DNA of 64,000 nucleotides from Apoda limacodes. Taxonomy: Eukaryota; Arthropoda; Insecta; Lepidoptera; Limacodidae. Below are positions 34,115-44,704 of the stretch, piece by piece. The stretch covers positions 13,628,373 through 13,692,372 of the forward strand of contig OX291548.1 in the NCBI GenBank assembly GCA_946406115.1, read 5' to 3'. Position 1 is the first letter of the stretch. Each line of letters starts with the position of its first letter. A program made the translations under genes and the position numbers. Below the pieces are notes generated by a model that searched no databases, was not told the origin of the DNA, and saw nothing but the letters and a program-made list of their open reading frames with translations.

Positions 34115-34450
34115 CAAACCTTAATAAAGTAGATTTGCTTATATAATAATAATATGAGTAATGAAACAGTTAGAAAAAATTATAATTCTGACACTCTATT
34201 TTTGGGCTTTAATTCAAATTGTTAGGAAAACTAAGAGTGATATTCTCTGGTTTATTATTTCATAAAATATATATTAATATGATCAAGAGGATTTGCTAAT
34301 TTCATAGTTCTAAATAAATATTTGAATTTTATACCGACAAAATACCGAGAAAATCGATATTTTCAACGTGCGGTCACGTGCTAGCGCCTATCGCACGTGG
34401 AACTGTGTCTCTTTGTATGCTTCAATAGTGTAATACGTCTTTGTACATTG
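34115..34450 (+). repeat. ~300-bp dispersed repeat (family H)
   Basis: 'gggctttaattcaaattgtt', 'tttgctaatttcatagttct', 'ataccgacaaaataccgaga', 'aacgtgcggtca' and 'tttgtatgcttcaatagtgt' all recur in the same order on the opposite strand at 48985-49290. Non-coding. Confidence 0.75.
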
Positions 34451-34454
34451 GTCG

Positions 34455-35145
34455 AAACGGTACGCTTCTGCTACGGCATGCCATAGCAAATTTATATATA
34501 CAATGTATACCATTGTTTATGATTGTACTATAAAATATTTGAATATCTGGTAGTGTCGTTTTTGTAAATAGCACTACCAGTAATGCGAATGGTAGTACTG
34601 TTTTCAATAAAGGTTACAAAATATTCATTTACTTACCTCGTAGTGTACACAGCGAAGTTCCTAGCCGAGTAAGAAACAATAAGATTGAGTATACATAACG
34701 CAAAAACATAATTTATAACACAATTTCAATAGATTACTTCAGCAAAGTAAATAGATGTTTATACAACTTTATTTAGTTACTTTGCTGGCTGAACTACGCT
34801 AATTACTTTCTAAGTACCAAACTTTGATGTACGTACTTAAATTCTGGTAATGACTTTACTTGTTCGGCTATTAAGCTGCTCGAAGTTGGAACACAGAAAT
34901 CGGTAGATTTGTTGACTTATTTAGGTGGTGTAGTAGTAGTTAGGTTTAATTATTTTATATATATAATATAATGATATCATTTTTTAAAAGATCTAGTAAA
35001 TGTGATAAATTATCGAGCTGAATAGGTCTGCATGGCCAATCGTTTGCGAAATAAAAATATGTAACTCATTGCTCGGTTGGTTTTAACACTATAAACTGCA
35101 TAACTTTTCGATTTCTGTGGAAAGGAACCTTGTGCTAATAATTGA
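34455..35145. other. AT-rich stretch, nothing recognised
   Basis: No supported feature. Confidence 0.4.
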
Positions 35146-35150
35146 TTCTC

Positions 35151-35370
35151 TCGCAGCCTAGTTGGTAGTGTGACCAGGGTGTGGGTTCAATTCCCGCACT
35201 GGACAAAAATTTATGTGATAAACATTTGTGTTTGTCTTGAGTCTGGGTGTATTTATGTATAATATGTATCTATTTACAACAAAAAAAGTAAAATATATGT
35301 TTTTGTATCCGTTGTCTGGTATCCATAACACAAACTTTGCTTACATTGGGGCCAGACGGCGCTGTGTGTA
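35151..35370 (+). mobile_element. tRNA-derived SINE (family G), best copy
   Basis: The head is 'tcgcagcctagttggtagtg', with an A box (TAGTTGGTAG, 35159-35168) and a B box (GGTTCAATTCC, 35184-35194) at tRNA-like spacing: an RNA polymerase III promoter. The body ('tgtgtttgtcttgagtctgg', 'cacaaactttgcttacattg') ends at 'gccagacggcgctgtgtg'. The copies at 28054 and 44496 lie on the minus strand. Confidence 0.85.
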
Positions 35371-35382
35371 AATACAATATTT

Positions 35383-36090
35383 TTGTTACAAAAAAGGGCA
35401 ATTCGTGCTATTTATAAATTAGGATCTAGGATATCTCTGAGGGATAGGTTTAGGGAAGTAAATATTTTAACTTTAGTGTCGCAGTACATATATGAAAATC
35501 TTTTATATGTACATAAAAATATCAATAGTTTCAGCAAGAAAAGTGACGTTCACAAAGTAAATACTAGAAGTAAAAATAAGCTATTGGTGCATGATACACG
35601 TCTACACAAAATAAATAACTCTTTTATGGGGCAATGTATACACTTTTACAACAAAGTTCCCAATAAAATTCAAAATCTATCAATAAGTAAATTTAAATCT
35701 TTTATCAAGCAGGTACTTTGTAAAAAGGCATACTATAATATTTCAGACTATGTAAATGATAAAAATCCTTGGGACTGATGATGCTCAATTAAAGGATGCA
35801 TAGGTAAACCAAATTAAAATGGAAATAACATAAAATTGTACGACAAAATTTTTTTTCATTTGAAACATTAATTGTATTTTAGTTTATTTGTATTATTGAT
35901 AGTGTTTTTAAAAGAGAAACTATCGAGTTTCTTGCCGGATTCTTCTCGGTAGAAATCAACAACATTGTGAACCGGCGGGAAGGTGGGAGGGTTCAAAAAT
36001 TAATATTTTATAACTTTGACGATTCAAAAGTGATTGTAAAATCCTTATTTGAATAAACCATTTTGACTTTGACTTTGACTTTGTGTGTAT
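35383..36090 (+). pseudogene. 3' end of a Jockey-like LINE (ORF C-terminus, 3'UTR, repeat tail)
   Basis: The open 131-codon frame contains QKRAIRAIYKL, FREVNILTLVSQYIYENLLY, RSKNKL, then FYNKVPNKIQNLS, FKSFIKQ and AYYNISDYVNDKNPWD, ending at 35778. This RT-less C-terminal domain is frequent in insect LINE polyproteins annotated as X-element/jockey-like. No RT is present, so the copy is 5'-truncated. The 3'UTR has 'gagtttcttgccggattctt' and ends 'atttgaataaaccattttga' followed by TTGACT repeats (36058-36081), the usual way such elements terminate. Fragments of the same UTR occur at 4412-4475 and 20706-20805. It is preceded immediately by a SINE, so the truncation point is near 35375. Confidence 0.75.
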
Positions 36091-36234
36091 TCTCCAAAAA
36101 AATATTTATTTATTTAATTTAGATCGAGAATTATTCCAATGTTAATGCATATTTATGCTCATGCTACTTGTATACAAACACATATTGCAGAAGTAAGCAA
36201 AATTAATTGTAAAGTCTACTTTGTTAAGAGAATA

Positions 36235-36428
36235 CGATTCGCGGCGCCTCAAAGCGTGCTTCCTACAAAATATCCTACTTATTTTTGAGACTTACAAATA
36301 AAACACCATTAAATTTTGAAGACGAGCTGTAAGATTAAATATCTTCGTCTGCAGTGAACCAGTTTTCTATTAAATTATAAAGTTTAAAAGCTATACAGGA
36401 TTCTAGTTTTTCAAACAAATGATCTCAA
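36235..36428 (+). repeat. Family A repeat copy
   Basis: 'cgcggcgcctcaaagcgtgc' to 'gattctagtttttcaaac', very close to 25735-25928. Confidence 0.7.
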
Positions 36429-36429
36429 A

Positions 36430-37135
36430 TAAGATTAAAAGTTAATATAAACTATATTATTATATTTATGAGGTTAGAACGACCCTTTAAAATCGTTGCA
36501 GATACTAGTACCTATAACTTTTTTTTTCTGTCAATATGCATCTTTTACTTTTACCTACATTTATCGATTGATTTAATAACAACGTAGAATCGATTTTAAA
36601 AAATATCTGTTGTTTTTCATCTGTTAATCCTAATAAGGCAACACAAAATAAAAATAGACCAAATAAACACGGCAAAGTTTGCAGCCAAGTATTTATAAAA
36701 TAAACAACTAATTAAGTATACATAACGCAAAGTGAACAAAACACAAACACGAATATGACATAGGCTATAAATCCACAACTTTATTAATATAAAAGTAGTA
36801 TGTAAGTATAAAAATGTAAACAGCATCAGTTAATCGACAAATCTTTTCCCATTCGAATCCAAAGTTCCGTCGTTATTGCATCGATAACGAAATAAGCAAT
36901 TTACGAAATGGGAGCTGAATTTTCCATCTGCAAATTTTAACAAGATTAATATTTTGCGGTTCCAGCAATATTAAATTATCACAGATGTGCAAAAAAATTA
37001 AGTTAATTAATAGAAGGATATAAGTTGTATAATTTCTTAGGGATCTAGGCAACAAACTGTTATGACGTCGTGGATTGCCTGGTGGTAAAAAAAAAAGAAA
37101 CTGCAATCAACACATTAAACTACTGTGAGCCACGT
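36430..37135. other. AT-rich stretch, nothing recognised
   Basis: Short frames only, no motif. Confidence 0.4.
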
Positions 37136-37139
37136 GACA

Positions 37140-37450
37140 CATAGTTATACTGGGTCAAGTAGTGCTGCCTCATCATCGATAAGATTCTACCAACTGCCTA
37201 GGTAGTGTAAGTATTGTAAGTTTCTAACTGTACTATTGTGTTCGCGTCAACAAAATAAATGTATGGAAATTAAGCAGCATCCCAGCAGACGCATCTTAAA
37301 ACTTTTTTTTCTCATAGAACTGTTATCGAATACGCGAAAGCGATACAAGAGTTAAAAACTCTCAAAAACTTAGACTAGGGGACTAGACATTTGGTACAAT
37401 CTTATCGATGATGAGGCTAAGATTTACCAAAGAGGATTTAGTATTGACAC
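37140..37450. repeat. Inverted-repeat element with 'gcctcatcatcgataagatt' arms
   Basis: The left arm is at about 37167-37193. The right arm at about 37391-37415 reads 'ggtacaatcttatcgatgat' and then 'gaggc'. The arms pair over about 24 bp with one mismatch. Weaker pairing may extend outward to 'ccacgtgacac' and 'gtatcatgtgg'. It is MITE-like with no coding content. Confidence 0.6.
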
Positions 37451-37466
37451 TATCAGCAGTACCTGA

Positions 37467-37540
37467 TCTATTATCTGGTCGCTAGTATCATGTGGCTAAC
37501 AGTTATTTAATAGGCTGATTGTAGTTTCATTCTTGACGAC
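37467..37540 (+). repeat. Small dispersed repeat starting 'ggtcgctagtatc'
   Basis: 'ctggtcgctagtatcatgtg' ... 'cttgacgacca' parallels 15040-15118. It lies between two inverted-repeat elements. Confidence 0.4.
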
Positions 37541-38589
37541 CAGGGACCTAATTCTCACTTCATCCGAGATAATCTCGTATTAGAGATTATCTGGAAGACA
37601 CCATCTCAACTGTAAAATTTCGATCGTAGACATTATTTTCTCGTTTGCTGTATTCTCACTATCAATCGAAACAACCTTCGAACAAAATGTCGTTCGAAGC
37701 GGAGAAATGTTGCCATTGTGAACCGGTTATGCTAAGAGGTACGTTCCGTTGCACAGTTTTAGAGCGTTTTAAAAACGACTACTCTAATATGCCTCTTTTG
37801 ATATACTAAAAAAGGTTTTGGTAACTATAAAATGTTTGAAGCAACATTTTACTTGTGTTTCATCATTATTAATTAGGAAATAATAAGTATAACTAAGTTT
37901 GTAAACGAAATGCCTATTTCAAGAAATTGCTATAATCTTTAAACGGAACGTATTTGGACATAAACTCTGTTTTTGTTGAGTGTTTTATTTGTTTATTTGG
38001 TTGAGAATTTTAAGTTATTCTTATTTTTCAAAGGTGTAATTATGTTTATTAGCAGCACTAAAGATGGCGGTGCCGGACCTCAAACATATTTGTCAGTGTA
38101 TGTGACGTAATCTAGTGTTTGTTATGATGGAAATCAATAGAAATAGAAGAATATTATTGTCATGGGTGACTTTGATAATTGCGGAAATCGGCCAATCAGT
38201 CAATTGATAAAAGACTAATAATGTATTATAAAAGGAATAAAGGCAAAAAAATATCATATTTGGTAATATAAGTCTTTTTCCCGCCCTTTTAATTACTCTG
38301 ACCTATATTTTAGACATTTACTTTAGGTTTTAGAACATGTAGTTTACGCTAAGAGTAGAATTAATGTTTAGAACCCAATCATTTTGAACTAAATTTGTCA
38401 TGATTCGAATGCGAAATGTAGTCTAGAACGGTCCCGACCACTCGAAGCAGTTCGAGCGGCTTGCGTTCGAGAAATGTCGGATTCGACATTACCTGAATTG
38501 CTTAACTACATTTTCGTTCGATAAACGTTAAAATTCGTACTTTATCTCGAATTTGTGATCAATTCGATCGCGTGAGAATTGGCTCCCAG
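37541..38589. mobile_element. ~1.05-kb TIR element, ends 'cagggacctaattctcac'
   Basis: The left end is 37541-37558; the right end at 38572-38589 reads on the other strand 'ctgggagccaattctcac' (15 of 18 match). Just inside, both sides carry 'cgagat' and 'ttcgaa' palindromic words. No transposase frame is seen, and I could not find a clear target duplication, so the true ends may differ by a few bases. Possibly hAT-type. Confidence 0.5.
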
Positions 38590-38890
38590 GTCATAACAGT
38601 GTGTTGGCAGGTCCACACTGATACTCGAAGGAATGCCGTAGAAATTCACCATAGTTTTCTAACAATTTGTTAGTATATTTCAACGTAGTTTTATGATTGT
38701 TGCTTTATAATGGTGTTAATAGGTAAAATTTTCACTAATGTGGCTGGATACACACACACTTTTTTCAGCTCTAGACAATCTATAACAAATAGGTAAGGCA
38801 TGACGAGACAGAGGAAATTAAAATGTGTTGTTCTATGTGCAAGTGTCTATAACTAGCAGCATTATATACAAACCCTTTATGAACCCTGAG
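38590..38890. other. No feature recognised
   Basis: AT-rich flanking DNA. Confidence 0.4.
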
Positions 38891-38898
38891 ATTCATTA

Positions 38899-38972
38899 TT
38901 TTTTATTTTTTTTTATACCTTAGTGGCAAACAAGCTTGCGGTCCGCCTGATGGTAAGCGGTCACCGCAGCCT
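38899..38972 (-). repeat. Extra copy of a LINE 3' tail
   Basis: The minus strand reads 'ggctgcggtgaccgcttacc' then 'tcaggcggaccgcaagcttg' and an A-rich end, duplicating the tail of the LINE just upstream. The two tails are in tandem and separated by a run of more than 20 A. Confidence 0.75.
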
Positions 38973-40690
38973 TTTTTTTTTTTTTTTTTTTTATACCACT
39001 AAGGTGGCAAACAAGCTTACGGTCCGCCTGATGGTAAGCGGTCACCGTAGCCTATGGACGCTTGCAACACCAGGGGTATCACTTGCGCGTTGCCGACCCT
39101 TCAGAAATCTAATAACTTCTTTCTTGAAGAACTCCATACTGTAGTCCTTGCAGAAAACCTTGGCAACTCATTCCACAACTTAAGCGTTCGCGGGAAGAAG
39201 TTTCTCTGAAACCGCACTGTACGTGACCATTTAGGTTCTAAAGTGTGAGAATGAATTCCCTGCCGATGGCGAGCGGTGCGATGGTAGAAAGTAGCCGTGG
39301 GCATCATTTCGAACCATTCCTCAGAACACAACCCATTGTACAAGCGGTAGAACACACACAGTGAGGTAAAGTCTCTCCTCAGACTTAAGGGCTCGATACC
39401 GCAAGTGAGTTTGGAATCGTCGACAATTCTCACAGCCCGTCGTTGAACCGAGTCAAAAGAGCCAAACTGGTATATAGGTGCACCAGCCCAGAGGTGGCAG
39501 CAGTACTCCATATGGTGCCGAACTTGCGACTTGTAAAGTAACAACCTTTGCCCCGACGTGAAGTACTGCTTCGCTCTGTTGAGTACACCAAGTTTTTTGG
39601 ACGCCACCTTGACCTTATCTTGAAAATGATCTCGGAACTGAACATCGCTGGAGATGTCGACACCAAGTACCAATGCTCTTGGAGATGGAGAGGGGAGTGT
39701 TCTGGAATTGTGGGACTACAGTGAATGGAGTTTTCTTAGCGGTGAACGCGCACACTTGTGTCTTTGTAGGGTTGAATCGGACCAAGTTTACCCGTCCCCA
39801 GTCAGAGACCTGGGACAGTGTGGTCTCGATTTGAGACGCAAGTTCTCCGCGGTTTTCCTCCACTACGGAACGAGGGATGTTTGCACGACCCGTGTAAAAA
39901 GCGTCTCCAGTACTGTCATCTGCATAGCAATGTATGTTGTTGATGTCCAACATGTCATTGATATGCAGTAGAAACAGCGTAGGAGACAGCACAGAGCCTT
40001 GCGGGACACCAGCATTAATGTCCATGCTATCAGAGCAACTACCGTCAACTACGGTTCGTATGCGTCTGCCGGACAAAAAGCTAGCCACCCATTTGCACAA
40101 ACCCTCGGGCACTCCGTAAGATTGCAACTTCGATAGAAGACCCCGGTGACAGACCCGATCGAACGCCTTCGCTATGTCCAGGCTACATGCCAATGCCTCC
40201 CCCCGACTCTCAATGGCTAGTGCCCATCGGTGTGTGAGATACACTAGAGGGTCACCAGTCGAGCGACCGTGGCGAAAGCCATATTGACGGTCACTGACCA
40301 GATCGTGTACTTCTAGGTATCTTAGAAGCTGTGTGTTGATCACACGCTCCATCACCTTAGAGAGGAGAGAGGTAATAGTGATAGGCCTGTAATTCGATGG
40401 ATCTGATCTATCGCCCTTTTTGGGCACCGGGTGCACATTCGCAGTCTTCCATGAAGACGGAAATTGCCTAGTGTTGTAGGAAAGCGCGAAGAGGCGCGTG
40501 AGTACAGGACATAACTCAGGAGCACGCTGCTTAAGCACCACTGCTGGTATACCATCTGGCCCACTCGACTTATGAACGTCTAGAGAAAGCAACGCCCGCC
40601 TGACCTCCCGCTGCGTTATGGAGATTTCCGGCATCGTCTTTTCTTTTTCGTTCTCATGGCCATAATATATAAAAAAAGTTACTAAGACTA
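38973..40690 (-). mobile_element. CR1/Jockey-type LINE, 5'-truncated, RT largely intact, one frameshift
   Basis: The first frame (40634-39615) is open for 339 codons: REVRRALLSLDVHKSSGPDG, PVPKKGDRSDPSNYRPI, GFRHGRS, CSLDIAKAFDRVCH (motif A), GVPQGSVLSPTLF and HCYADDS (YADD at about residues 237-240). Near 39615-39670 the frame shifts into a 190-codon frame: LGVLNRAKQYFT, RHHMEYCCHLWAGAPIYQ, VQRRAVRIVD and a Trp/Arg-rich C-terminus ending at 39101. The joined product would be RT plus the usual C-terminal domain of insect CR1/Jockey elements. The open frame continues upstream of the ATG with no real start, so the endonuclease is missing. The 3' end 'ccgcttaccatcaggcgg' and the A-tail are present. 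Related copies are at 41243, 54357, 58863 and 62475. It is young enough to keep an open RT, but it is dead. Confidence 0.88.
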
Positions 40691-41242
40691 AGGGTGAGGA
40701 TTCACTGCACAGACAGCTTAGAGGACAAAAGGTGCGGTTCTATGACTGCCGAAGCTCGCCACAGATGAGGTTGCTGGCACGGCGGGCGGAAGGGCCCCTG
40801 ATCCCCCTCTGTTGTAGTAGCCGGATCCACTCCGGTCTCCTTCTCCGGCACGACTACCACTTCAGATACTTTAAATCAGCCTTCCAGGGCGGAGATTAAG
40901 TGATCCCTGGGTTCGGGATCCCGTTCAACCTGCGGGCGGCCAGCGGTCAGCTGTTTCAGCAGGTCTCCCTGACCGTCGTACCAGCACGCCGCGTCTACGC
41001 CGAGCATGACAGCAACAAGCACCGCACCGCGCAGCGAATCCTCAAAGAGCTCTGGCAACCTTACTCACCGCCAGGAACACAACACTACTCAATGTTAGTG
41101 TTACTATGGCCGCGGTTTTCTGTAAGGTGGAGGTACTTCCCTTGTTCGGGCCGCTCGTTCGAGCAAGTACGCGCTATGCCCTGCTTTAGTTGTTCGGGTG
41201 GCTTATTCGAGCGAGTACTTGCAGTACCCTACCTCTCTTAAA
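40691..41242. other. GC-rich block of unknown origin
   Basis: GC-rich and free of stops over about 340 bp on the plus strand (40900-41241) and 180 bp on the minus strand. One plus-strand reading is Ser/Thr-rich (SGTTTTSDTL, TATSTAPRSESSKSSG), as in some LINE ORF1 regions. No catalytic or zinc-finger motif is visible. It sits between two LINE fragments and is probably retroelement-derived; I do not assign a gene. Confidence 0.4.
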
Positions 41243-41350
41243 AGCCGAGCCTATGGACGCTTGCAACACCTGGGCATCAGTCTCGCTTTGCCAATCCTTC
41301 AAATATCTAATAACTTTTGTCTTGAAGAACACCATACTTTAGTCAATAAA
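41243..41350 (-). repeat. 3' fragment of the CR1/Jockey-type LINE
   Basis: 'cctatggacgcttgcaacac' to 'gaacaccatactttagtc' parallels 39052-39147, about 100 bp of diverged 3' coding/UTR sequence. Confidence 0.7.
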
Positions 41351-41359
41351 CAAATTCAA

Positions 41360-41684
41360 AAAACAACATTCATTATGACGTGTTTCTATGAAAACTCGTC
41401 TCTATCTACTTTGTCTTTTATAGAGGGAATTTAACTTCGATTAAATTCGCTTTTGTTTGCATTGAATGGTAAATTTAAATCTGATCTAATATTTTATGAA
41501 AGAAACGTTTTTCTTTTACATATAAAAGAGTAAAAAATCTGAGTTTACTTTTCTTAGCACTTTAATTAAATTTTCCCCAAGTCTTATAAAATTTTCCAAG
41601 ATTCTTTAGGATCTGCCTTATGTTTATGTCAGGGAACCTTTTCTATTATATTGTTTGTACTTTAGCTAAATTGCTTAAGTCTTA
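41360..41684. other. AT-rich flank of the Gypsy insertion
   Basis: No feature apart from the TCTTA target site at 41680-41684. Confidence 0.5.
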
Positions 41685-41817
41685 TGTGATATTTGTAAGA
41701 TAAATAAATAAAACGCGAGTGTGTAGTTAGACCGAGTCTATATTCCGGACTGCCGAACGATGACATTCCACAAGAGCCATAGTTTACAAATGGATGTAGC
41801 TGACTACCTACATTACA
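41685..41817 (-). repeat. 3' LTR of the Gypsy-type element
   Basis: 133 bp. It lacks the 8-bp 'ggctaaca' present in the other LTR. On the minus strand it is preceded by 'tagtgtagaggaa' (41818-41830), a short purine-rich tract that can serve as the plus-strand primer. Confidence 0.88.
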
Positions 41818-42099
41818 TTCCTCTACACTAAAATAACAATAATAATACTACTAACTATGAATAAAACTTATAAAATAACTTATACCTAACACTTATATCT
41901 AGGATTATTATTCAATCGACATTGCCTAAGAAGGCGATTCTGAGGCGGCTGACTACTGACAGGTGTTGTGACCGGAGACTCTAGCCGACCCCGCCGACCG
42001 CTCCATGACCGGATTGCCGGCTATAGCCTAAGTACGTTTATCTGGAGAATATGTGCTTGACTCACTGTTTATACCTAGACCAGTAGATGCCAAGGACAG

Positions 42100-42890
42100 C
42101 CTAGTCCCACTTGTCCGTTTACGTAACTGATCAATGTGCCTATGTACGGTTTCTCCAGTTGTGCTTACAACTTTGTAGTTCCGATTACCTACACAGTCTA
42201 CCACGCGACCTGGAACCCATTTTTCCCCTTTTAGGTATTGTCTGTACTACACTTCTCCATCTTTATTTACTTCCCTGCTCACCCCCGCTGCTGATTCTTT
42301 CCGCCTTGCTTGCACCCTTCGTACACGACCTTCAACGTCAGGTTTCATCATATGCAATCGAGTACGAGTGCGTTTTCCCAACAGCAGCATGGCCGGGGTC
42401 TCCCCAGTGGTTGAATGTTCGACATTTCTATAATACAACAAGAAGGACCATAAAGCCCTATCTATATTATTTTTTTCTAAAATGGCCTTTTTTATAATTC
42501 GTTTCAGAGTTCTTACGGCATTGGAAGCCGGGTGGTAGGGCGCGGTAAATATATGTTCAATTCCATGCAGCTTTGTAAAATAGCGAAATTCTTCAGATGC
42601 GAACTGCGTCCCGTTATCGGCCTAGGTATTCCGAACCTACTGAATAGTTCGCATAATCAATCAATAAGTTGATTTGCCGTAGTATTTCCTACCCGAAAAA
42701 CTTCTATCCACTTGGACATGGCATCGACGACTACTAAATACGTGGATCCCGCAATGGGTCCCATGAAGTCGAGATGCAGGCGAGTCCACGCGCGGTGCGG
42801 CCACGGCCACACGCTCGGCGCGTGTCGCGGCGGCGCGTCCGCGTGCGCCGCGCACGTCGCATACTCGCGGCACATCCGCTCCACGGCCTC
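42100..42890 (-). pseudogene. Integrase region of the Gypsy-type element (broken)
   Basis: On the minus strand, 42884 downward reads CREYATCAAHAD (remnant of the N-terminal zinc finger), then the core start RLHLDFMGPIAGSTYLVVVD and AMSKWIEVFRV. A stop near 42660 follows. Decayed frames continue with PYHPASNAVRTLKRIIKKA and LYYRNVEHSTTGETPAMLL, and then RTRLHMMKPDVEGRVRR. These are Gypsy integrase landmarks in the right order; the first catalytic Asp lies in LDFMG. Stops and a frameshift near 42630-42660 make it non-functional. Confidence 0.8.
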
Positions 42891-42944
42891 ATCTATTCCT
42901 GGCTACCATACGTAACTTCGAGCTAAGGCTATCGATTTTACTAT

Positions 42945-43187
42945 TCACGTATGCGGTTCATGGAGTAAAACCAAAATTTTCGCTATGCATTTATTCGGAA
43001 CTACTAATCTATGACCCCACATTAAACAGCCTAACTCCTCATAAAGTTCGTTTTTTCTTTTAAAAAAAGGTTGCAATGTTGTTATGTCGCATTCATTAGG
43101 CCATCCGTCCCGCACATAATTCAATATTTTTGATAACACCGCATCGCAGGACGTTTCTCGTTTTATTTCATTATAATTTAAAAACAA
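42945..43187 (-). pseudogene. Pol linker between RNase H and integrase
   Basis: An 80-codon frame with CDAVLSKILNYVRDGWP, then FFKRKNELYEELGCLMWG and HRLVVPNKC..ILVLLHEPH. This is the segment that precedes the zinc finger in Gypsy Pol ('..L..ELH..H.G'). It overlaps the end of Gag by a few bases, so the deletion junction lies close to 43190. Confidence 0.75.
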
Positions 43188-43991
43188 CGACTGTTGTACC
43201 TAGTGCAAGCACTGCCCCGCGCCACGTTCCCGACAAACACGCCGCAGATGTCTCGCCTGCACCGGCTGCACACAAACTCCCGGTACCGACACTCTGCGTA
43301 TGGGTGATCCGCCACACCACATCCTGTGCAGCTATATGTTCCGCCTCCTCTGATAGGCTGTCCGCTTCCCCCGCTAGGCCGCCCGCCAGCGTTGAACCCG
43401 CGCATCGCCCTGTCCCGCACTTTGTTGCTATCCCCCATCCGCAGTTGCCGTCCCGCATCCCGCTGTTGCCGTCCCGCACGTCCCGCGTCGGCTGACCGCC
43501 TCTACCGCTGTGCCTTAGCGCGTGGTTAACGCCTCGTCCTACGCGAAAAGCCGCTGCCGAATAACATCACTGCGTAAGCCACAAACGAACTGATCCCGAA
43601 GGTTCTCGGTTAAGTTTGCCTCAAACTTGCAGTAACGAGCCAACTTCTTTAGTTCGGCCACGTAACTGGCAATATTTTATTCACTGGCTTGCCTTCTCTG
43701 CCTAAACCGATACCGTTCAGCCAGTATCGACGGTGATGGTTGTAAGTTATCTTGCATCAATTTCACTGCCAGGTCATAAGCCAGCTCCGCCGGATTTTTT
43801 GGACTAGCTAAGTTAGTTAAAAGCTCATAGGCTTCGTTCCCCATCACAGCTATCAGCGTAGGCAACTTCATCTCCGCCTTCACCGCATTGACTGTAAAAT
43901 ACATCTCCAGTCTGTCCACATATGAACTCCAAACTCCACTCACTACATTCAATTCATTCACTTTGCCGATCGACATTTTTACTAAACGCAA
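43171..43991 (-). pseudogene. Gag of the Gypsy-type element with two zinc knuckles (broken)
   Basis: It begins at 43991 with VSGVWSSYVDRLEMYFTVN, then LPTLIAVMGNEAYELLTNL and ASPKNPAELAYDL and a RFRQRRQ stretch: the classic arthropod Gypsy capsid ('W..Y..RLE.YF', 'YELL'). A stop at 43677 and frame changes follow. About 80 codons on, the nucleocapsid part reads YSCTGCGVADHPYAEC and FVCSRCRRD, two Cys-rich knuckles (43320-43240). The region is far more GC-rich than its surroundings. Confidence 0.78.
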
Positions 43992-44027
43992 TAAAAATAT
44001 TTATTACGCGTGCGTAACTGTTCGTTA

Positions 44028-44040
44028 AACTCGTCGCCAA
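44028..44040 (-). other. Primer-binding site of the Gypsy-type element
   Basis: Immediately after the 5' LTR on the minus strand the sequence is T, then TGGCGACGAG. A TGG start complementary to a tRNA 3' CCA is the standard PBS position. The tRNA was not identified. Confidence 0.6.
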
Positions 44041-44181
44041 TGTGATATTTGTAAGATAAATAAAAGAAACGCAAGTGTGTAGTTAGACCGAGTCTATATT
44101 CCGGACTGCCGAACCATGACATTCCACAAGAGCCGTAGGCTAACAATTTACAAATGGAGGTAGCTGACTACCTACATTACA
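44041..44181 (-). repeat. 5' LTR of the Gypsy-type element
   Basis: 141 bp, TG...CA ends, followed on the plus strand by the TCTTA target copy. Confidence 0.88.
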
Positions 44182-44189
44182 TCTTACTA

Positions 44190-44495
44190 ATAAAATATGT
44201 TTTTTGTTAAAATCCAATTTGTGAAAAAATTGTGTTGTATAATTTTTCTGTGTACGTCACTAGAATTCATCCTAAACGGCAGCACCGATTTTGATAATTT
44301 TCTTTGTGTTTGTTTGTGATGTTTTAGATTCAAATTTGAATCTGGTAGGTGGCGCTGCCGTTAATAGTTAATAATATATTCATGATTATGGAGCAAAATT
44401 ACTCATTTTCACCATATGGGCATATTAGGTTACTGCCAAAAAAGTGGATCTGATAGGATCACAATATATAATAATAATTTTAGGACATATTATAC
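44190..44495. repeat. Probable dispersed repeat around 'ggtaggtggcgctgccgtta'
   Basis: 'cctaaacggcagcaccgattt' and 'gtaggtggcgctgccgttaa' form an inverted 'cggcagc'/'gctgccg' pair. These strings are common in lepidopteran repeats, but no second copy is in the window. Confidence 0.35.
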
Positions 44496-44675
44496 AGGGC
44501 CATCTTGTCTCAAACTAAGCAAAGCTTGTATTATGAAAACAAAACAACGAATACAAATACTTTTTTTTGTAAATACATACATATTATCAAACGTAAATAC
44601 ACTCAGACTCAAGACAATCACAAATGTTTATCACATAAATATTTGTCTAGTGCGGGAATCAAGCCCACACCCTAA
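44496..44675 (-). mobile_element. tRNA-derived SINE (family G), head-truncated
   Basis: On the minus strand it ends at 'gacaagatggccctg'. It retains 'cacaaatgt...gtctag' and the B box region (gggtgtgggcttgattcccg), but the A-box part is missing beyond about 44675. About 180 bp remain. Confidence 0.75.
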
Positions 44676-44704
44676 TATACCCATAATTTGGCATTTAAAA
44701 GAAA

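Larger units (their letters stand above)
41685..44181 (-). mobile_element. Small internally deleted Gypsy-type LTR retrotransposon with TCTTA target duplication
   Basis: Two direct LTRs (41685-41817 and 44041-44181) begin TGTGATATTTG and end CTACATTACA on the plus strand. They are flanked by TCTTA at 41680-41684 and 44182-44186, the 5-bp duplication of LTR elements. On the minus strand the order is LTR, a primer-binding site, Gag with two zinc knuckles, a jump straight into the pre-integrase linker, integrase, a purine tract, LTR. Protease, reverse transcriptase and RNase H are absent, and no envelope-type frame is seen. The LTRs are similar but differ by an 8-bp indel and several substitutions, so the insertion is not brand new. 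Stops break the remaining frames. The element is about 2.5 kb, roughly half a full Gypsy, and would depend on another copy. Confidence 0.88.

Noticed and set aside
41685..44181. Endogenous retrovirus with an envelope gene
   Set aside because: No envelope-like frame between integrase and the 3' LTR. The element is a Gypsy-type retrotransposon remnant.
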